Notes: generated by a model not told the origin, from the sequence alone. Positions 1-11,600 are shown, counted from the stretch's first letter. The stretch is DNA of 64,000 nt from Maniola hyperantus (GCF_902806685.2 NC_048547.1:744001-808000); one strand, 5' to 3'. Made by a program: numbers and translations.

Positions 1-119
1 AAGCTGCGGCGGGGAAATTAAGAGCCCGCACTAATCTCACTACCTTAGGACGCAGACATAATGATACATTTATTATCAAGACGGATTAAAACGCGACTGT
101 CTGGCGACATAATTGACGT

Positions 120-517
120 TGTATAGAAGCAGGCGTTACTTTGCGGAACTCCATGATATGCAATGAACCAAAAACGTAATTTGCTGTAATCCGCTGAAAC
201 AGGTCGAATCTGTATGATGCAACATGCAGCATGCGAAATGCACCGCCCGCCCACAATTGCAAAGACTCTTTGCAACTGTGCATTGTAAGGTGTACATCTC
301 CTGAGGATGCTCCGGTGTCGGGGCGAAACGTGCGTCGAGTGTGTTTTGGGATTTGTGTGGTGCTGCGTGGTGGTGGTGCGTATTGCTTGCCGAGTGGCTG
401 CTTTTCCTGCATGCTTAGCAGTGGGAGGGTGGGCGGGGCATTTCGCATGCTGCATGTTGCATCATACAGATTCGACCTGTTTCAGCGGATTACAGCAAAT
501 TAAGTTTTTGGTTCATT
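120..517. mobile_element. TIR element bracketed by a 14-bp direct repeat
   Basis: Inverted repeats of about 80 bp (161-240 and 439-518) share GTAATCCGCTGAAACAGG and GCATGCTGCATGTTGCATCA. GACATAATTGACGT occurs at 106-119 and again at 518-531. The centre is G/T-rich. Superfamily not assigned. Small ORFs here are mirror images caused by the inverted arms. Confidence 0.6.
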
Positions 518-622
518 GACATAATTGACGTAAAACTTCATTTTTCAATGTATCGTAGGGATGCGCTCAAATACAATAGGTAAACTAATCCATATTAATA
601 TTAAAAAATACATATATTATGT

Positions 623-851
623 AAAAATCTAAATATATATAAAAGGAAAAGGTGACTGACTGACTGTCTGACTGATCTATCATCGCACAGCTCAAACTAC
701 GGACGGATCGGACTGAAATTGGCATACAGATAGTTATTATGACTCAGGTACCCGGATAGAAAGGATTTTTGAATTTTCAACCCCTAAGGGGTGAAATAGG
801 GGTTTGAAATTTGTGTAGTTCACGCGGATGAAGTCGCGAGCGTAAGCTAGT
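623..851 (-). repeat. Family A repeat
   Basis: Forward consensus: starts CTAGCTTATGCTCGCGACTT, then CGTCCGCGTGGACTAC, CCCCTTAGGGGTTGAATTTT, TAGCGGATGCCTACGTCATA, GATCCGTCCAGTAGTTTGAG, a (GTCA)n run, and CCTTTTCCTTTTATATATTT. It is very common in Lepidoptera and non-coding; class not settled (RTE-like tail or Helitron-like Lep1 type are candidates). Confidence 0.75.
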
Positions 852-1091
852 AAATAATAATACACGAAACTATCAAGTTCAAATTATGCAAAAAAACATC
901 ATTTTGAACACCGCCTTACCTTATAATTAACACACCGTGCGATACATTGTGAGGCTTCGCTCGATCCCGTACACTAGCTCTCACAATCACATAGTTCCGT
1001 GACTCTTAACGCTTAGAAAATATGGTTTAAATTCGTTTAAACTGTTTCTTTATTAAGACTGTACCATACTCTTCTAATTCTCATTAAAGTA

Positions 1092-1684
1092 ATATTATGA
1101 TTCGGTATTAAATAGAGCCGTGTCTAAGCTGATCGCATATTACTTCAAGAGGCGCAAAAACCGGAAGAGCTGAAACGCATCGCATATCTAAATACTAGAA
1201 ATGCATAATTTATACATATTATGACGCTATCACCAAGAGTCGAATACTTCGGAGTTCAGACAGGCCAAAGAGTTCTTACTCAAACACGATGCATTTGTGG
1301 TGCGTCACGGCCCCGGGCCGCTGTGGATTTCAGTATTGGATGCCACATCGGCACTGCTTTGCCGCTCCAGCAGAAAGTATGGCGTTGCACCGCACCACCT
1401 CTCCCCGCCTTGTTTCTCTAATCCCAAGTCCGTTGCGCGTGCGGTGCGGTGCTGAACGACGTCGTATAGCATCGTGTGGCGTGGTACAGCGATTTCTACG
1501 TAAGATGACGCAGCGGCACCGCTCAAGCACCGCAGCGCCAATTGATGGTGATGATGATGAGAATGTGTTACGCTTGGTGAGTGCGGATCTTTGTGCTTCC
1601 GGCGCGGGCTCAAACGGCTATTGCTGTAATATGCGATGAGCTTAAACTAATATTATGATACGGTATTAAATAAAGCCGCCTCAG
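1092..1684. repeat. GC-rich segment bracketed by 33-bp direct repeats
   Basis: TATTATGATTCGGTATTAAA (from about 1093) recurs as TATTATGATACGGTATTAAA (from about 1651). Inverted GCTGATCGCATATTAC / GTAATATGCGATGAGC lie just inside. The enclosed 1221-1639 region has overlapping ORFs on both strands, none with a recognisable domain. Sequence near 1685-1735 weakly resembles bases 1-50. Confidence 0.45.
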
Positions 1685-2435
1685 ACGAGGGGAATTCTGA
1701 AGGAAATTGTGAGCCTACACTCAAGTCACCGCACCTTGAATAAATTTACCACGTTCATGTTCACATTCTGCGTACAAAGTCAGGATACCTCTTTTTAATG
1801 ATACTTGGGTTGGTTTGGTGTCTTAATTTGTTTTTATAATTATGGAATTAGTGAGTTAATTGTTAGGCTCAGCCGAAATTGAGCCGAATTAACACGTCTT
1901 TTTACATACCTAATTAATACAATTTAACATGAGTACATAAACGTTATTCTGTGTAAGAAAGAATAAGATAATACGATAATTATTAGTAGCCACAATTGCA
2001 AGCAGATGGCGCTCCTCACTCGTACGAAGAAAATAATTATTCTAAATTTTTAGCACTTATACTCTTACTACCCCAGTTATGTGTTTTGAACACACACTGA
2101 AATTGAAGAAAATGTAAATTTTTCCGATATAAATCACTTGCTAGTTTCCCCACATTATTTCCATCCGTTCGCCACTCCGTCTCCCGAGACATATAAATGG
2201 CTGCTCTTTCCTTTGTACTCCTCTTGCTTCTTTCTAATCGGAGATTTATGGTGAAGCGCTCCGACTATACACTGAAATTAAATATTAATTCCTTTGTGTT
2301 GTTATCTTAGAAGAAGATGCATTGATATTAAACAATGAAAATTAATAAATTATCCATACTATATTACTAGTGGTTCGCCCCGAACTAAGACTCCATGACA
2401 CCTTAAGTACTACCATCTTAAGGTTATATGTTTTT
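1685..2435. other. No feature recognised
   Basis: AT-rich intergenic DNA with no convincing ORF or repeat that I could match. Confidence 0.5.
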
Positions 2436-2775
2436 TTTATTATTCAAATACAAGTTAGCCCTTGACTGCAATCTCACCTGGTGGTAAGTGATGATGCAGT
2501 CTCAGATGATAGCGGGCTAACCTAGAAGGGGTATGGCAGTTTTTATTAAACCCATACCCCTTTGGTTTCTACACGGCATCGTACCGGAACACTAAATCGC
2601 TTGGCGGCACGGCTTTGCCGGTAGGGTGGTAACTAGCCACGGCCGAAGCCTCCCACCAGACCAGACCAGACCAGAAATTTAGAAATTATAAAATTCCAAA
2701 CCCCTGCCAGGAATCGAACCCGGGACCTCCCACTATTAAGACCACAGCGCTCACCACTGCGCCAGGGAGGTCGTC
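2436..2775 (-). mobile_element. SINE-3 (tRNA-derived), near full length
   Basis: On the minus strand: head ACCTCCCTGGCGCAGTGGTG (box A), GGGTTCGATTCCTGG (box B), body with CTAGCCACGG..., and tail GGGCTAACTTGTATTTGAAT. Confidence 0.8.
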
Positions 2776-2784
2776 AAAACGTTA

Positions 2785-2935
2785 CGAGGTAAAGCTACGA
2801 GGGTTCCAAACGCGCCCAGGTTTGAAAAGAACCCACAAAAAACTCAGCGGGGTATTCTTTTTATTACTACCTTTGAAAACGTTTCAATAAAATTTCTATT
2901 CTATCTTCACAAAGTTGCTGGTTTTCTTCAAGAAA
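2785..2935 (-). mobile_element. LINE J2 3' UTR scrap
   Basis: GCTACGAGGGTTCCAAACGC and CTCAGCGGGGTATTC, abutting a SINE-3 head. Confidence 0.5.
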
Positions 2936-3081
2936 ATCCCGCATAAGCGCAAAACTGTCATAGGTAGAAAGAAACCACTTTCGCCAGCACTAGAAATCTA
3001 AAATCTCAAGTGCAATTCACTCCATCCTTGCCTCAAAGCGAGTGTCTACACTTCACGACTCCGACAATCGCCTCCGACACC

Positions 3082-3691
3082 GGCAGTGGTCCGACCGCCG
3101 GCGAGAAAACGACTAACTATCGGCGATTTTTTCACTCAAGAAACGCACAATAAAATGTATATTCCGTGTAAACGAAAGATATGCATATATCAAAAGTTTC
3201 TCTCTGAATGTTCACACTGCCAGCGACGACTCGCTTTACTAGTTTTGGCGCTGAGCGTCGAGCTTTCAAAAATAAACTCGCTCAGCGATATTCGTTCCGC
3301 GATGCTCGCTCGCTTGAACACGTGTAACGCGCGAGCAGGTTTGCACAGGACTGAGCGTGAGCGATCGCGGGGCGGCGCGAGTAATCGCTCGTCGCACTTG
3401 CACACTCGCTAATAGCCCGGCAACAAAACTATCGAAACTACACACTCCCATTGTCCATTTGTTCGGTTTTTCCCTAGCGTTAAGGTTGTCTGGAAGAGAT
3501 CGCTATTTAGCGATAAGACCGCCTTTTTGTACCTACTTATTAAGATTTCTTTTTGTAACCTATCATTTGTGTTTCTGTGGTGCAATAAAGTATATACATA
3601 CACATACACTCGCTTCCCGCTGATCGCCAACTCGTTTATAGTTTTTAGTTCTACTCGTTTCTCGTTCATCGTCGGCGGTCGGACCACTGCC
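3082..3691. mobile_element. TIR element of about 610 bp
   Basis: The ends GGCAGTGGTCCGACCGCCG (left) and its exact inverse (right) define it; mirrored ORFs both begin MVRPP. CAGTGG ends recall hAT, but no 8-bp duplication is seen. The right half (about 3475-3590) contains a LINE 3' UTR-like stretch with AAGAGATCGCTATTTAGCG and GCAATAAAG. Confidence 0.55.
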
Positions 3692-4049
3692 TAAAAGTGG
3701 AATTTCGTCTCCTTTAATCTAGGAAATTGGATAAGTTCTGTCACACCACTTGAAATCTAACTCTCTATAACTTTTGTCCGGTTCTGTGAAGGTAACTTGA
3801 AACTATGTAATGGCCAGCTTTATTGAATTTCTTCACGGATAAGCGTTAAGTAAGTGTGACCCATTCAATTTTACCTGCTCCAAATAATAATAATTAATTA
3901 ATTCCTCCAATTATTAGCAGTTAGGTAGGTCCAATTTCGATAAAGAGGTCAGCCGCCCAATCCAACTCGGTTGGGCAGCGTTCATGGAAGCTTCGAGATG
4001 TATTTTTGTCCATAATTCCTCAGTGCTTATAGACCAAAGTATTCTAACA
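3692..4049. other. No gene; short hairpin only
   Basis: AT-rich. A small stem CGCCCAA / TTGGGC(A)G lies near 3952-3980. Confidence 0.4.
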
Positions 4050-4272
4050 GTGCGTGTTGCCAGTAATGACATAGGGATCCGAGACATGGTCGCTAACTAT
4101 GGGCCTCTTATAAGAAAGCTCAGAGTGAACTAAGCGGGCAATGGAGAGAGCTATGCTTGGAGTTTCTCTACGTGATCAAATCAGAAATGAGGAGATCCGT
4201 AGGAGAACTAGAGTAACCGGCATAGCTGAATGGGTTGCGAAGCTGAAGTGGGCAAGACTCATAGTCCTTTAA
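4050..4272 (+). mobile_element. RTE-like LINE 3' fragment
   Basis: Shares GGATCCGAGACATGGTCGCT and GGAGAACTAGAGTAACCG with 37990-38455; truncated before the C-terminal motif. Confidence 0.6.
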
Positions 4273-4289
4273 AGTAAAAAATACCTAAA

Positions 4290-4640
4290 TAAAAGTAAAA
4301 GTAAAGTAAAAGTAAAATATGCTTTATTGTACACCAAAACAAAAACAATAGACATAATATAACAAAGATAGCATGTATTATACATAGTATGTAGTATTAT
4401 ACATTATCGCTAAAATAGCGATCTCTTACAGGCAACCTTAAGGTAGAGGATATTATTATAAAAATTAAAGAAAGCGGAAATTAATAAAAATATTTTTTAT
4501 TAAATTAAACTTTTACAAGTATTACCTAGTTACTTTTGAATCGTCCAATACATCTACCACTGGTTCGGACTGCCTTTCCTACCGAAAAGAACCAGCAAGA
4601 AGCTCAGCGGTTGCTCTTTTCAAAGATTTGATATCAATAT
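4290..4640 (-). mobile_element. LINE 3' UTR fragments
   Basis: 4290-4455 starts with (TAAAAG)n and contains CGCTAAAATAGCGATCTC, also seen near 3500. 4530-4640 matches the J1 3' UTR (CCGAAAAGAACCAGCAAG). Confidence 0.55.
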
Positions 4641-4797
4641 TATGCCATACCTACTTATTAAAGCCTGAACACAGTCAAAACAAGTTTCATGTCGCTTTAC
4701 ACAAGTTAGCACAAGTTGGATTCAAGTCTCCAAGACATGCATACTAATGTTAGTATCACCACAGTGTAAATATTTACAATAAGATGATGCCCTGATG

Positions 4798-4950
4798 TTT
4801 ATAGCACCCAAGGGGGTAAAGTAGGGGTTTGAAATTCGTGTAGTCCACACGAAGAATAAGCTAGTCTAAAATACATAAAACGAAGAGGTGACTGACTGAC
4901 TGATCTATCAACGCACAGCTCAAACTACTGGACGGATCGGGCTAAAATTT
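4798..4950 (-). repeat. Two truncated family A copies in tandem
   Basis: 4798-4864 ends at AAGCTAGT; 4865-4950 restarts at the GTGACTGACTGACTG run and stops inside GGACGGATCGGGCT. Confidence 0.6.
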
Positions 4951-4952
4951 CA

Positions 4953-5440
4953 AAGTCAAAGTCAAAGTCAAATGATTTATTCAAAATAGGTAATATATTA
5001 CTCTTTTTGATGATCGTTGGATGAGGATGATGGATGTTGGATTTGTAATATATAGTGGTGATATTAAAAATTAAGATATAACTTAAAACTAAAGCTACGA
5101 GGGTTCCAAACGCGCCCAGGTCTGAGAAGAGCTCACAACAAACTCAGCCGGGTATTCTTTTTCTTATCACCACTTTATAAAATTATTGAAACTTATTAGA
5201 ACTATCACAAAGCCGTTAAGCAACTCATTCCCAAGCTTGCTTATCATTTAAATAATCCTTTACATTGTAATAGGATTTTTCAATTAGTTTACGTTTTATG
5301 AAAACTTATGAACTTGTTGAGAGACATCTCCAACATGTCTTCTGGAAGCTTATTATAAAAACGTATGGAATTTCGAGCAAATGAATTGCTAACTTTGGCA
5401 TTACAAGTTTATTTATTTAAGTTTAGTAATTTGGCCTGCA
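4953..5440 (-). mobile_element. LINE J2 3' end with (TTTGAC)n tail
   Basis: Starts (AAAGTC)n, contains GGGTTCCAAACGCGCCCAGG and AGCAACTCATTCCCAAGC. The minus-strand coding part is degraded. Confidence 0.65.
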
Positions 5441-5503
5441 GATGGCTGTTACGACGAAGACATCCGCTAAGAAAGCATTTTTGAAAATTCAACCCCTAAG
5501 GGG

Positions 5504-5804
5504 GGGGGGGGATGGATTGCTGTGTCTAGACGTCTCCGCCGACCGACTGTACGAAGCATCTCTTTAGACTGTGGTATAACATAGTTACTGTAATGCTTTG
5601 TGTGGAATCTTGCTAATGCAATAAGCGCAGGTGGGAACATTGTGTTAATAACAAGTTAACTATATTATTGCAACTTGTAGGTAAAGGAGAGCTACGAGCT
5701 CCTGTGATTATCTTCATTCAAGCCGTGATAGCTTAGTGGTCGCCTTTTATTTGAGATCGGGCTCTGGCTTTTCAAAGGTAATATTTGCGTTTATGCAATT
5801 AACT
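5504..5804. other. No feature recognised
   Basis: Starts with a run of 10 G at the end of a family A scrap (5455-5511). The rest is unmatched. Confidence 0.4.
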
Positions 5805-5985
5805 AGCTGATGCCCGCGACTTCGTCTGACTTTCCGGGATGAAAGTAGCCTATGTCACTCTCCAGGTCGTTATCTATACCCATACAAGGAATCACGTCAA
5901 TGCGTTGCACAGTTACGACGTGATTGAAGGACAAACCATCAAACCAACAAACAAACAAACACACTTTCGCATTTATAAAAAGCGT
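5805..5985 (+). repeat. Family B repeat
   Basis: Forward consensus: CTAGCTGATGCCCGCGACTT, ATCCCGTGGGAACTCTTTGA, AAAAAGTAGCCTATGTCACT, CTTTATCTATACCCATGCAA, CAAACAAACACACTTTCGCA. Non-coding; relatives occur throughout the window. Confidence 0.6.
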
Positions 5986-6124
5986 GCCAGCGTGGTGGAA
6001 TATGGTCTACAGCCTTCTTTTTCTGAAATGAGACCTGTAGTCATGTGTTTCGGTTCTAGTTTTAACTGGAGTGAGGCTAGTTACCACTCTATCGGCAAAG
6101 CCGTGCCGCCAAGGGGGGGGGGGG

Positions 6125-6335
6125 AGTAAAGGGAAAAATCCGAAAACCGCGAATTTGTGGTTACCATACCAAGGAGGGTATCTTATTATGAAAGGGCTTT
6201 ACCTGCACTTTCTAAAACAGATTTTTGTTATTTTTTTTTGCATAATTGTTTTTGATTTATAGTGCAAAATCTCCAAAAAAATATAGCTATAGCAAGGAAC
6301 CCTCAGTGCGCAAGTCTGACTCGCACTTGGCTTGT
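6125..6335 (-). repeat. Family C repeat, partial
   Basis: Forward consensus of family C: AAACCGGCCAAGTGCGAGTC, AGACTCGCGCACTGAGGGTT, TTTTTCGACATTTTGCACGA, CACGGTTTTCAGATTTTTCC, GGTCAACGGGAAGTACCCTG, (ACAG)n, AGTGATCCTATAAGGGTTCC, GAGGTACGGAACCCTAAAAA. Both ends carry GGGTTCCGTA in opposite sense. Confidence 0.6.
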
Positions 6336-6711
6336 TGTTATGCTATTAATTTATTGTGAAGGATCACAGGAATGACGAACACGTGTAATGCGAGTGAACG
6401 CAATATTACTTGTCTGCTGGAATGCAATATTAAAGGTAATCGCTTCATGGAATCGCTGCCATTTATGTGAAAGCCAATACTGGCGATTTCAGAATATTCT
6501 GGTCTCTGAAATTTAGTTTGTTACTATCCTGGATAAAGTATTTCAGTCTCAAGTAATAGAAGGATAATAATTGATTTGCGATTCCATTCTCAATAAACTG
6601 GGTGGGGTTGGCGTCAACTTTAAACTTATTAATCACAAGACGTCACAAGATAACAAAATGGAGGACGCTGGCCATCCAAAACCAAAATTGGGGCAACCTG
6701 TGGCCTAAACT
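6336..6711. other. No feature recognised
   Basis: Unmatched AT-rich intergenic sequence without a credible ORF. Confidence 0.4.
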
Positions 6712-6985
6712 AAGTCAAAGCCAAAGTCAAAGTCAAATAATTTATTCGCTTTTTGATGGTCGGTTGTTGGATTTGTAAGATGTATAGTGCTGATAATTTT
6801 TACGCGAATTTAAAACTAAAGCTACGAGTGTTCCAAACGCGCCCAGGTCTGAGAAGAGCCCAAAACAAAGTCAGCCGCGTATTCTTTTCATTATTACCAC
6901 TTTACAAAATCACTTAAACTTATTGGTACTATCATAAAGCTGTTAAGCAACTCATTCCCAAGCTTTCTTATCATTTAAACTAACT
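6712..6985 (-). mobile_element. LINE J2 3' end
   Basis: Same signatures as 4953: (AAAGTC)n, GTTCCAAACGCGCCCAGGTC, AAGCAACTCATTCCCAAGC. Confidence 0.65.
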
Positions 6986-7176
6986 AATTGATCGATTTTA
7001 AATGAGGTTCCCCTCGAGTGGGACCACACCTTGTTGAAATTATCATGAAGTTTTTTTTTCGAATAAAAGTTGAAAGGGAAACTTTTGTAGCAATTCATCC
7101 GAGAACTTTTTTCAGTAAATTAACCCGTCTTTTCAATGATCAGGATTTGTGTTTATGCTTACGTACTTTCACTACC

Positions 7177-7503
7177 TACTACAAAAAAAACTGTGACGGC
7201 CTAGTGGTTAGGACGTCCGCCTTCTAATCGTAGGTCAGGGGTTCGATCCCGGGCTCGCACCTCTAACTTTTCGGAGTTATGTGCGTTTTAAGTAAATATA
7301 ACTTGCTTTAACGGCGAAGGAAAACATTGCGAGGAAACCTGCATGCTTGTGACTTCTCCATAATGTTCTAAAAGGTGTTTGAAGTCTACCAATCCGCACA
7401 TGGCCAGCGTGGTAGACAATGGCCAAAACCGTTCTCACTCTGAGAGGAGACCCGTGCTCTGTAGTGAGCCGGCGGTGGGTTGATCATCATGATGATGATG
7501 ATG
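7177..7503 (+). mobile_element. SINE-1 (tRNA-derived), full copy with 12-bp target duplication
   Basis: The head has a box A-like stretch (GGCCTAGTGGTTAGGACGTC) and box B GGTTCGATCCC. The body follows with CTTTAACGGCGAAGGAAAAC, and it ends in (ATG)n. ACTTTCACTACC flanks it (7165-7176, 7504-7515). Confidence 0.85.
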
Positions 7504-7577
7504 ACTTTCACTACCGGAAGATCGTTAAAACACCATAAATAACATGCAAATGCTTACTCCATTAAGAAAATGCCGGC

Positions 7578-7800
7578 GTCGTCGATATAAATGACAAGAT
7601 ATGGTCAAGCGAACAAAATTATTGTTCAGGGTTTACTTACGAACCAAATAAAAAGCACCACCTCTTAGATACTAATGAACGATCCGTTTAAAATCCAGGC
7701 AACACTGAGGTTGCATTGGTGCTAAAGCACCATTGAGTCGGTGCCATTTTGCTTGTTCAACAGCCGTGTCCATACGAAGTAATATATAAGTCAATGGCCG
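7578..7800. repeat. Repeat R, copy 1
   Basis: CGATATAAATGACAAGATAT, ACCTCTTAGATACTAATGAA and GAGTCGGTGCCATTTTGCTT recur at 10236-10460. Confidence 0.65.
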
Positions 7801-8096
7801 GAGTAGGTATTATTACTGAAGCTCTCAGCATCTGCTCCGAACACAGCGTAATAGGAGAGATAAGTGAAATGTGGCAGCAATTGTTTCAAATTGCACGCTA
7901 AATTAGCGTTGTTTCCAAGATGGCGCAATTAAAGATGGCCGCCCACTGAATACGCGCATAGTATTTTCAAACTTATTTTCCTTCAAGTGCTCGCTTAAAG
8001 CTTTTTATTAAGTAGGTACTTTCTCGTAGTCTGGTTTGTTCGTTTCTCGGCATTCCATCGAAATTGATGACCGATTTTTCGGCTAATTTCAATTCA

Positions 8097-8150
8097 TGAT
8101 CATCATCATGATCAACTCATCGCCGGCTCACTACAGAGCACTCCATTAAA
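8097..8150 (-). mobile_element. SINE-1 tail fragment
   Basis: GATCATCATCATGATCAACT and CGGCTCACTACAGAGCAC only. Confidence 0.5.
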
Positions 8151-8172
8151 ATCTCGTTTCATTTTTTAAACT

Positions 8173-8378
8173 AGCTTATGCTCGTGACCTCATCCGCGTG
8201 ATCTACACAAATTTCAAACCCCTATTTTTCCCCTTTTGGGGTTGAATTTTTAAAAATCCTTTCTTAGCGGATGTCTACGTCATAATAGCAATCTGCATGC
8301 CGAATTTCAGCCCTACCCTTTGAGCTGTGCGTTGATAGATCAGTCAGTCAGTCAGCTTTTCCTTTTATATATTAAGAA
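8173..8378 (+). repeat. Family A repeat
   Basis: ACTAGCTTATGCTCGTGACC to CCTTTTATATATTAAG. Confidence 0.7.
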
Positions 8379-8659
8379 GATGCCCATCACTAGTTAAATC
8401 CAAGATGGCGTAATTCGAAATCGCCGAGTGGACGGAGACGGTGGAGCGCGAAATATTTTCGAATTGAAATTCCTAAGTAGTCTTTGTTTAACGAACGATA
8501 GGTACTCGTTTGTTACTTCAATTGAGCCATATAGCTACTATAAGAAATTATTATCTGAATATTTATTTCAATGCGTTTTTTTTTGTTTCTCATCCATTTG
8601 GAATCACGTTTTTTTCGCGTTTTTTTGTGGTATCATATCACTGATCATCAATTTTTTTT

Positions 8660-8826
8660 TTAATAATATAAGCCATGTTAAATGACTAATATTCCCCTTT
8701 CTTCTTCAACTAAGCGTCAAGCTTGTGCTAGGAGTAGGTACGACAATAGTGCAACGGGCGGGGTTTGAATCGTCGACCTTTCGGTTTTCAGTCCACTCCT
8801 ATACCCATTGAGCTATTGAGGCTCTA
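8660..8826 (-). mobile_element. SINE-2 (tRNA-derived)
   Basis: The right end reads, on the minus strand, a tRNA-like head with CTCAATGGGTATAGGAGTGG and a GATTCAAACCCC box B. The left part carries AGCCATGTTAAATGACTAAT. Confidence 0.65.
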
Positions 8827-8897
8827 AATACTATCACCTGTTTTCGTTTGTATCAGCGCAGCGTTCTGGTTACACCCTGTATTTTTCATCAGATTTT

Positions 8898-9176
8898 TAG
8901 GGTTCCGTACCTCAAAAGGAAAAACGGAACCCTTATAGGATCACTTTGTTTTCTGTCTGTCTGTCTGTCAAGAAACCTACAGGGTACTTCCCGTTGACCT
9001 AGAAACATGAAATTTGGCAGGTAGGGGGTCTTATAGCTGGCTGTACATTCTAAAACAGATTTTTATTTGTTTTTATGCATCATCGTTTTTGAATTATCGT
9101 GCAAAATGTCGAAAAAATACGACTGTAGTACGGAACCCTCAGTGTGCGAGCCTGACTCGCACTTGGCCGGTTTTTT
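8898..9176 (-). repeat. Family C repeat, internally deleted
   Basis: TTTTTAGGGTTCCGTACCTC to GACTCGCACTTGGCCGG. Confidence 0.75.
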
Positions 9177-9507
9177 TATTATTAAAACGCGCACAGTTAG
9201 GTAAACTCACTCAACTCACTTCGATCCCCAACAATAAATTTTGTAAGAAAAGAGATATATTTAACCTTTTTAACTTGCTCATAGTAGATATCGATAACAG
9301 GGGAACGATGCTTGCCGACATGAAATATTATACAGTAAATATATCTGCCCCGGGGAACATTAAGGGCTGAACGATATTGAATTGGAGAGTTCCGGGAAAG
9401 ATATTTCCGCTTTTTACGGATAATATTATTTCATCTCGTCAAAACGAAAGTGGTCTAACCTACGATTTTTTTCTAAACGTCTAAAGTCGTGATCGAAAAT
9501 TAAAAAA
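9177..9507. other. No feature recognised
   Basis: Single-copy-looking sequence between two family C copies. Confidence 0.4.
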
Positions 9508-9942
9508 ACCGGCCAAGTGCGAGTCAGACTCGCGCACTGAGGGTTCCGTAGTACAGTCGTATTTTGCGGTATTTTGCGACATTTTGCACGATAATTCAAA
9601 AACTATGATGCATAAAAATAAATAAAAATCTGTTTTAGAATGCACAGGTGAAGACCTTTCATATGATATCCCACTTGATATAGTTATCTTACTTCAAAAA
9701 TTGAAAAAACGAATTATTAGTTCTGACCACAATTTAATTTTTTTCCAAAAACCACATATTCACGGTTTTCAGATTTTTCCCCGAATGTCTGCTATAAGAT
9801 CTACCTACCTGCCAAATTTCATGATTCTAGGTCAACGTGTAGTACCCTATAGGGTTCTTGACAGACCGACAGACAGACAGAGAGACAACAAAGTGATCCT
9901 ATAAGGGTTCCGTTTTTCCTTTTGAGGTACGGAACCCTAAAA
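9508..9942 (+). repeat. Family C repeat
   Basis: AAACCGGCCAAGTGCGAGTC to GGTACGGAACCCTAAAAAT. Confidence 0.75.
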
Positions 9943-9944
9943 AT

Positions 9945-10055
9945 TGCCATACCAATTCCAGGTTAGCCCGCTTCCATCTTAGACTGCATCATCACTTACC
10001 ACTAGGTGAGATTGCAGTTAAGGGCTAACTTGTATCTGAATAAAAAGAAGTAAAA
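9945..10055 (+). mobile_element. SINE-3, 3' fragment
   Basis: AGGTTAGCCCGCTTCCATCT to GGGCTAACTTGTATCTGAAT. It preserves the empty target site of the Harbinger-type element found in another copy. Confidence 0.65.
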
Positions 10056-10235
10056 AAAATTAAATTAAGTCGTAAAGGAATAAATTGAACCAGCATACAA
10101 AATAAATGAGTCTAATCACATCGGCGTCGAGGCAACAGCATCCCGTCTCAGATCAGATGTTTTATCTCGTAATGCTCTTACAAAGTACACCGTTCACTTA
10201 TCTTGTGTTTCTAATGTAAATTAAAATGTATTGCG

Positions 10236-10460
10236 CATCGATATAAATGACAAGATATGGTCAAGCGAACAAAATTTTTCACGGTTTTGGAACCAAATAA
10301 ATCAGTGCCACCTCTTAGATACTAATGAACGACCCGTTTGAAATCCAGACGTCACTGAGGTTGCATTGGTGCTAGATAAACATTTTAGGACCAATGAGTC
10401 GGTGCCATTTTGCTTGTTCAATGGCCCTGTCCTTACAAAGTAATATATATACGTCAATGG
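10236..10460. repeat. Repeat R, copy 2
   Basis: Same orientation and layout as 7578-7800, with small indels. Non-coding as far as I can see. Confidence 0.65.
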
Positions 10461-10548
10461 ATTTGCGCTCAGAAGGGAAGCAAATCTCAAGGAAATTGGA
10501 ACAAAATTCCAAGTTAAGAGTATTTTTGTAACAACGAGATTTAATTTA

Positions 10549-10985
10549 TCATCATCATGGTCAACACATTGCCATCTTACTTCTAAGCACGGGTCTCCTT
10601 TCAGAATTAGAAGGTTGTAAGCCATAGTCTACCACGCTGGCCCAGTCGGCTTGGAAGAAATTACACACCTTTGAGATCATTGTGGAGAACGAGATTTAAG
10701 TCATCATCATCATCCAATTGCCATCTTACTTCTAAGCACTAATTAGAAGGTTGTAAGCCATAGTCTACCACGCTGTCCCAGTGCGGATTGGCAGACTTCA
10801 CATAACTTTGAGATAATTGTGGAGAACTCTCAGGCATGCAGGCTGTTTCCCGATGTTTTCCTTTAGCAAGTAATATTTTATTGCTTAAAACGCACATTGC
10901 TCTGAAAAGTTGCGTGCCCACCAGGGATTGAATCCTGGGCCCGCCAACTAGGAGTCTTTACGTCTTAGCCACTATTTACTAGAAG
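10549..10985 (-). mobile_element. Two partial SINE-1 copies side by side
   Basis: The region 10549-10690 carries one tail and body; 10690-10985 repeats the same words (TTCTAAGCAC, TAGTCTACCACGCTG), then runs to a degraded head. Confidence 0.65.
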
Positions 10986-11249
10986 TTACTTACTCTTGAT
11001 TTAAACCATAGTTCGCAAGTTAGCACGCCATTTAACATGAAAGCAAACCTTGTAAACTCCCTCACGCAGATTGCTTGTGGTGTAGCTAGCCTACAATCTT
11101 AGCCGCAAAGGCTTTGCCTGCGTGTAATTGGCACAAGATAGATAACGCTTACATTCCTAGTTGAACACTTAAATTGCACGCTATAAATCAACCTATCGCT
11201 ATTTATTTGATTAAAGCCTGACTCATTTTCTCCTCTCTGATGAACTCTT

Positions 11250-11600
11250 TAGTTTAGTGGGATAAAAAGTAGCGTATGCCCTTCTTTCCGATGCAAGCTA
11301 TCTCTGTACCACATTAAAATCGGTTAAACGTATGGGCTGTGAAAAGCTAACAGACAAACAGACAAACAGACAAACTTTTGAATTTATAATATTAACGATC
11401 TGATGGTTGCGACTTCATCCGTTTAAAAATCCCGTGGCAACTCATTGATTTTCAAGAATAAAAAGTAGCCTATGTCACTGTATGTCACTTTCCAAAACTT
11501 TAACGATACCCATGCAAAAATCCCCTTCAATCCGTTGCTCCGGTGATTAAAGAACAAACCAATAAACCAATATACTAACACACTTTCGCATCTATAATAT
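11250..11600 (+). repeat. Two family B-type repeats
   Basis: 11250-11390 ends in CAGACAAACAGACAAAC; 11395-11600 has GCGACTTCATCCG, AAAAGTAGCCTATGTCACTG and ACACTTTCGCATCTATAAT. Confidence 0.55.

Noticed and set aside
45..519. Overlapping ORFs on both strands at the left edge
   Set aside because: They mirror each other because of the 80-bp inverted arms; no domain or coding signature.
1221..1639. GC-rich ORFs of 66-116 codons on both strands
   Set aside because: No recognisable domain, open in several frames as GC-rich DNA often is, and bracketed by repeats.
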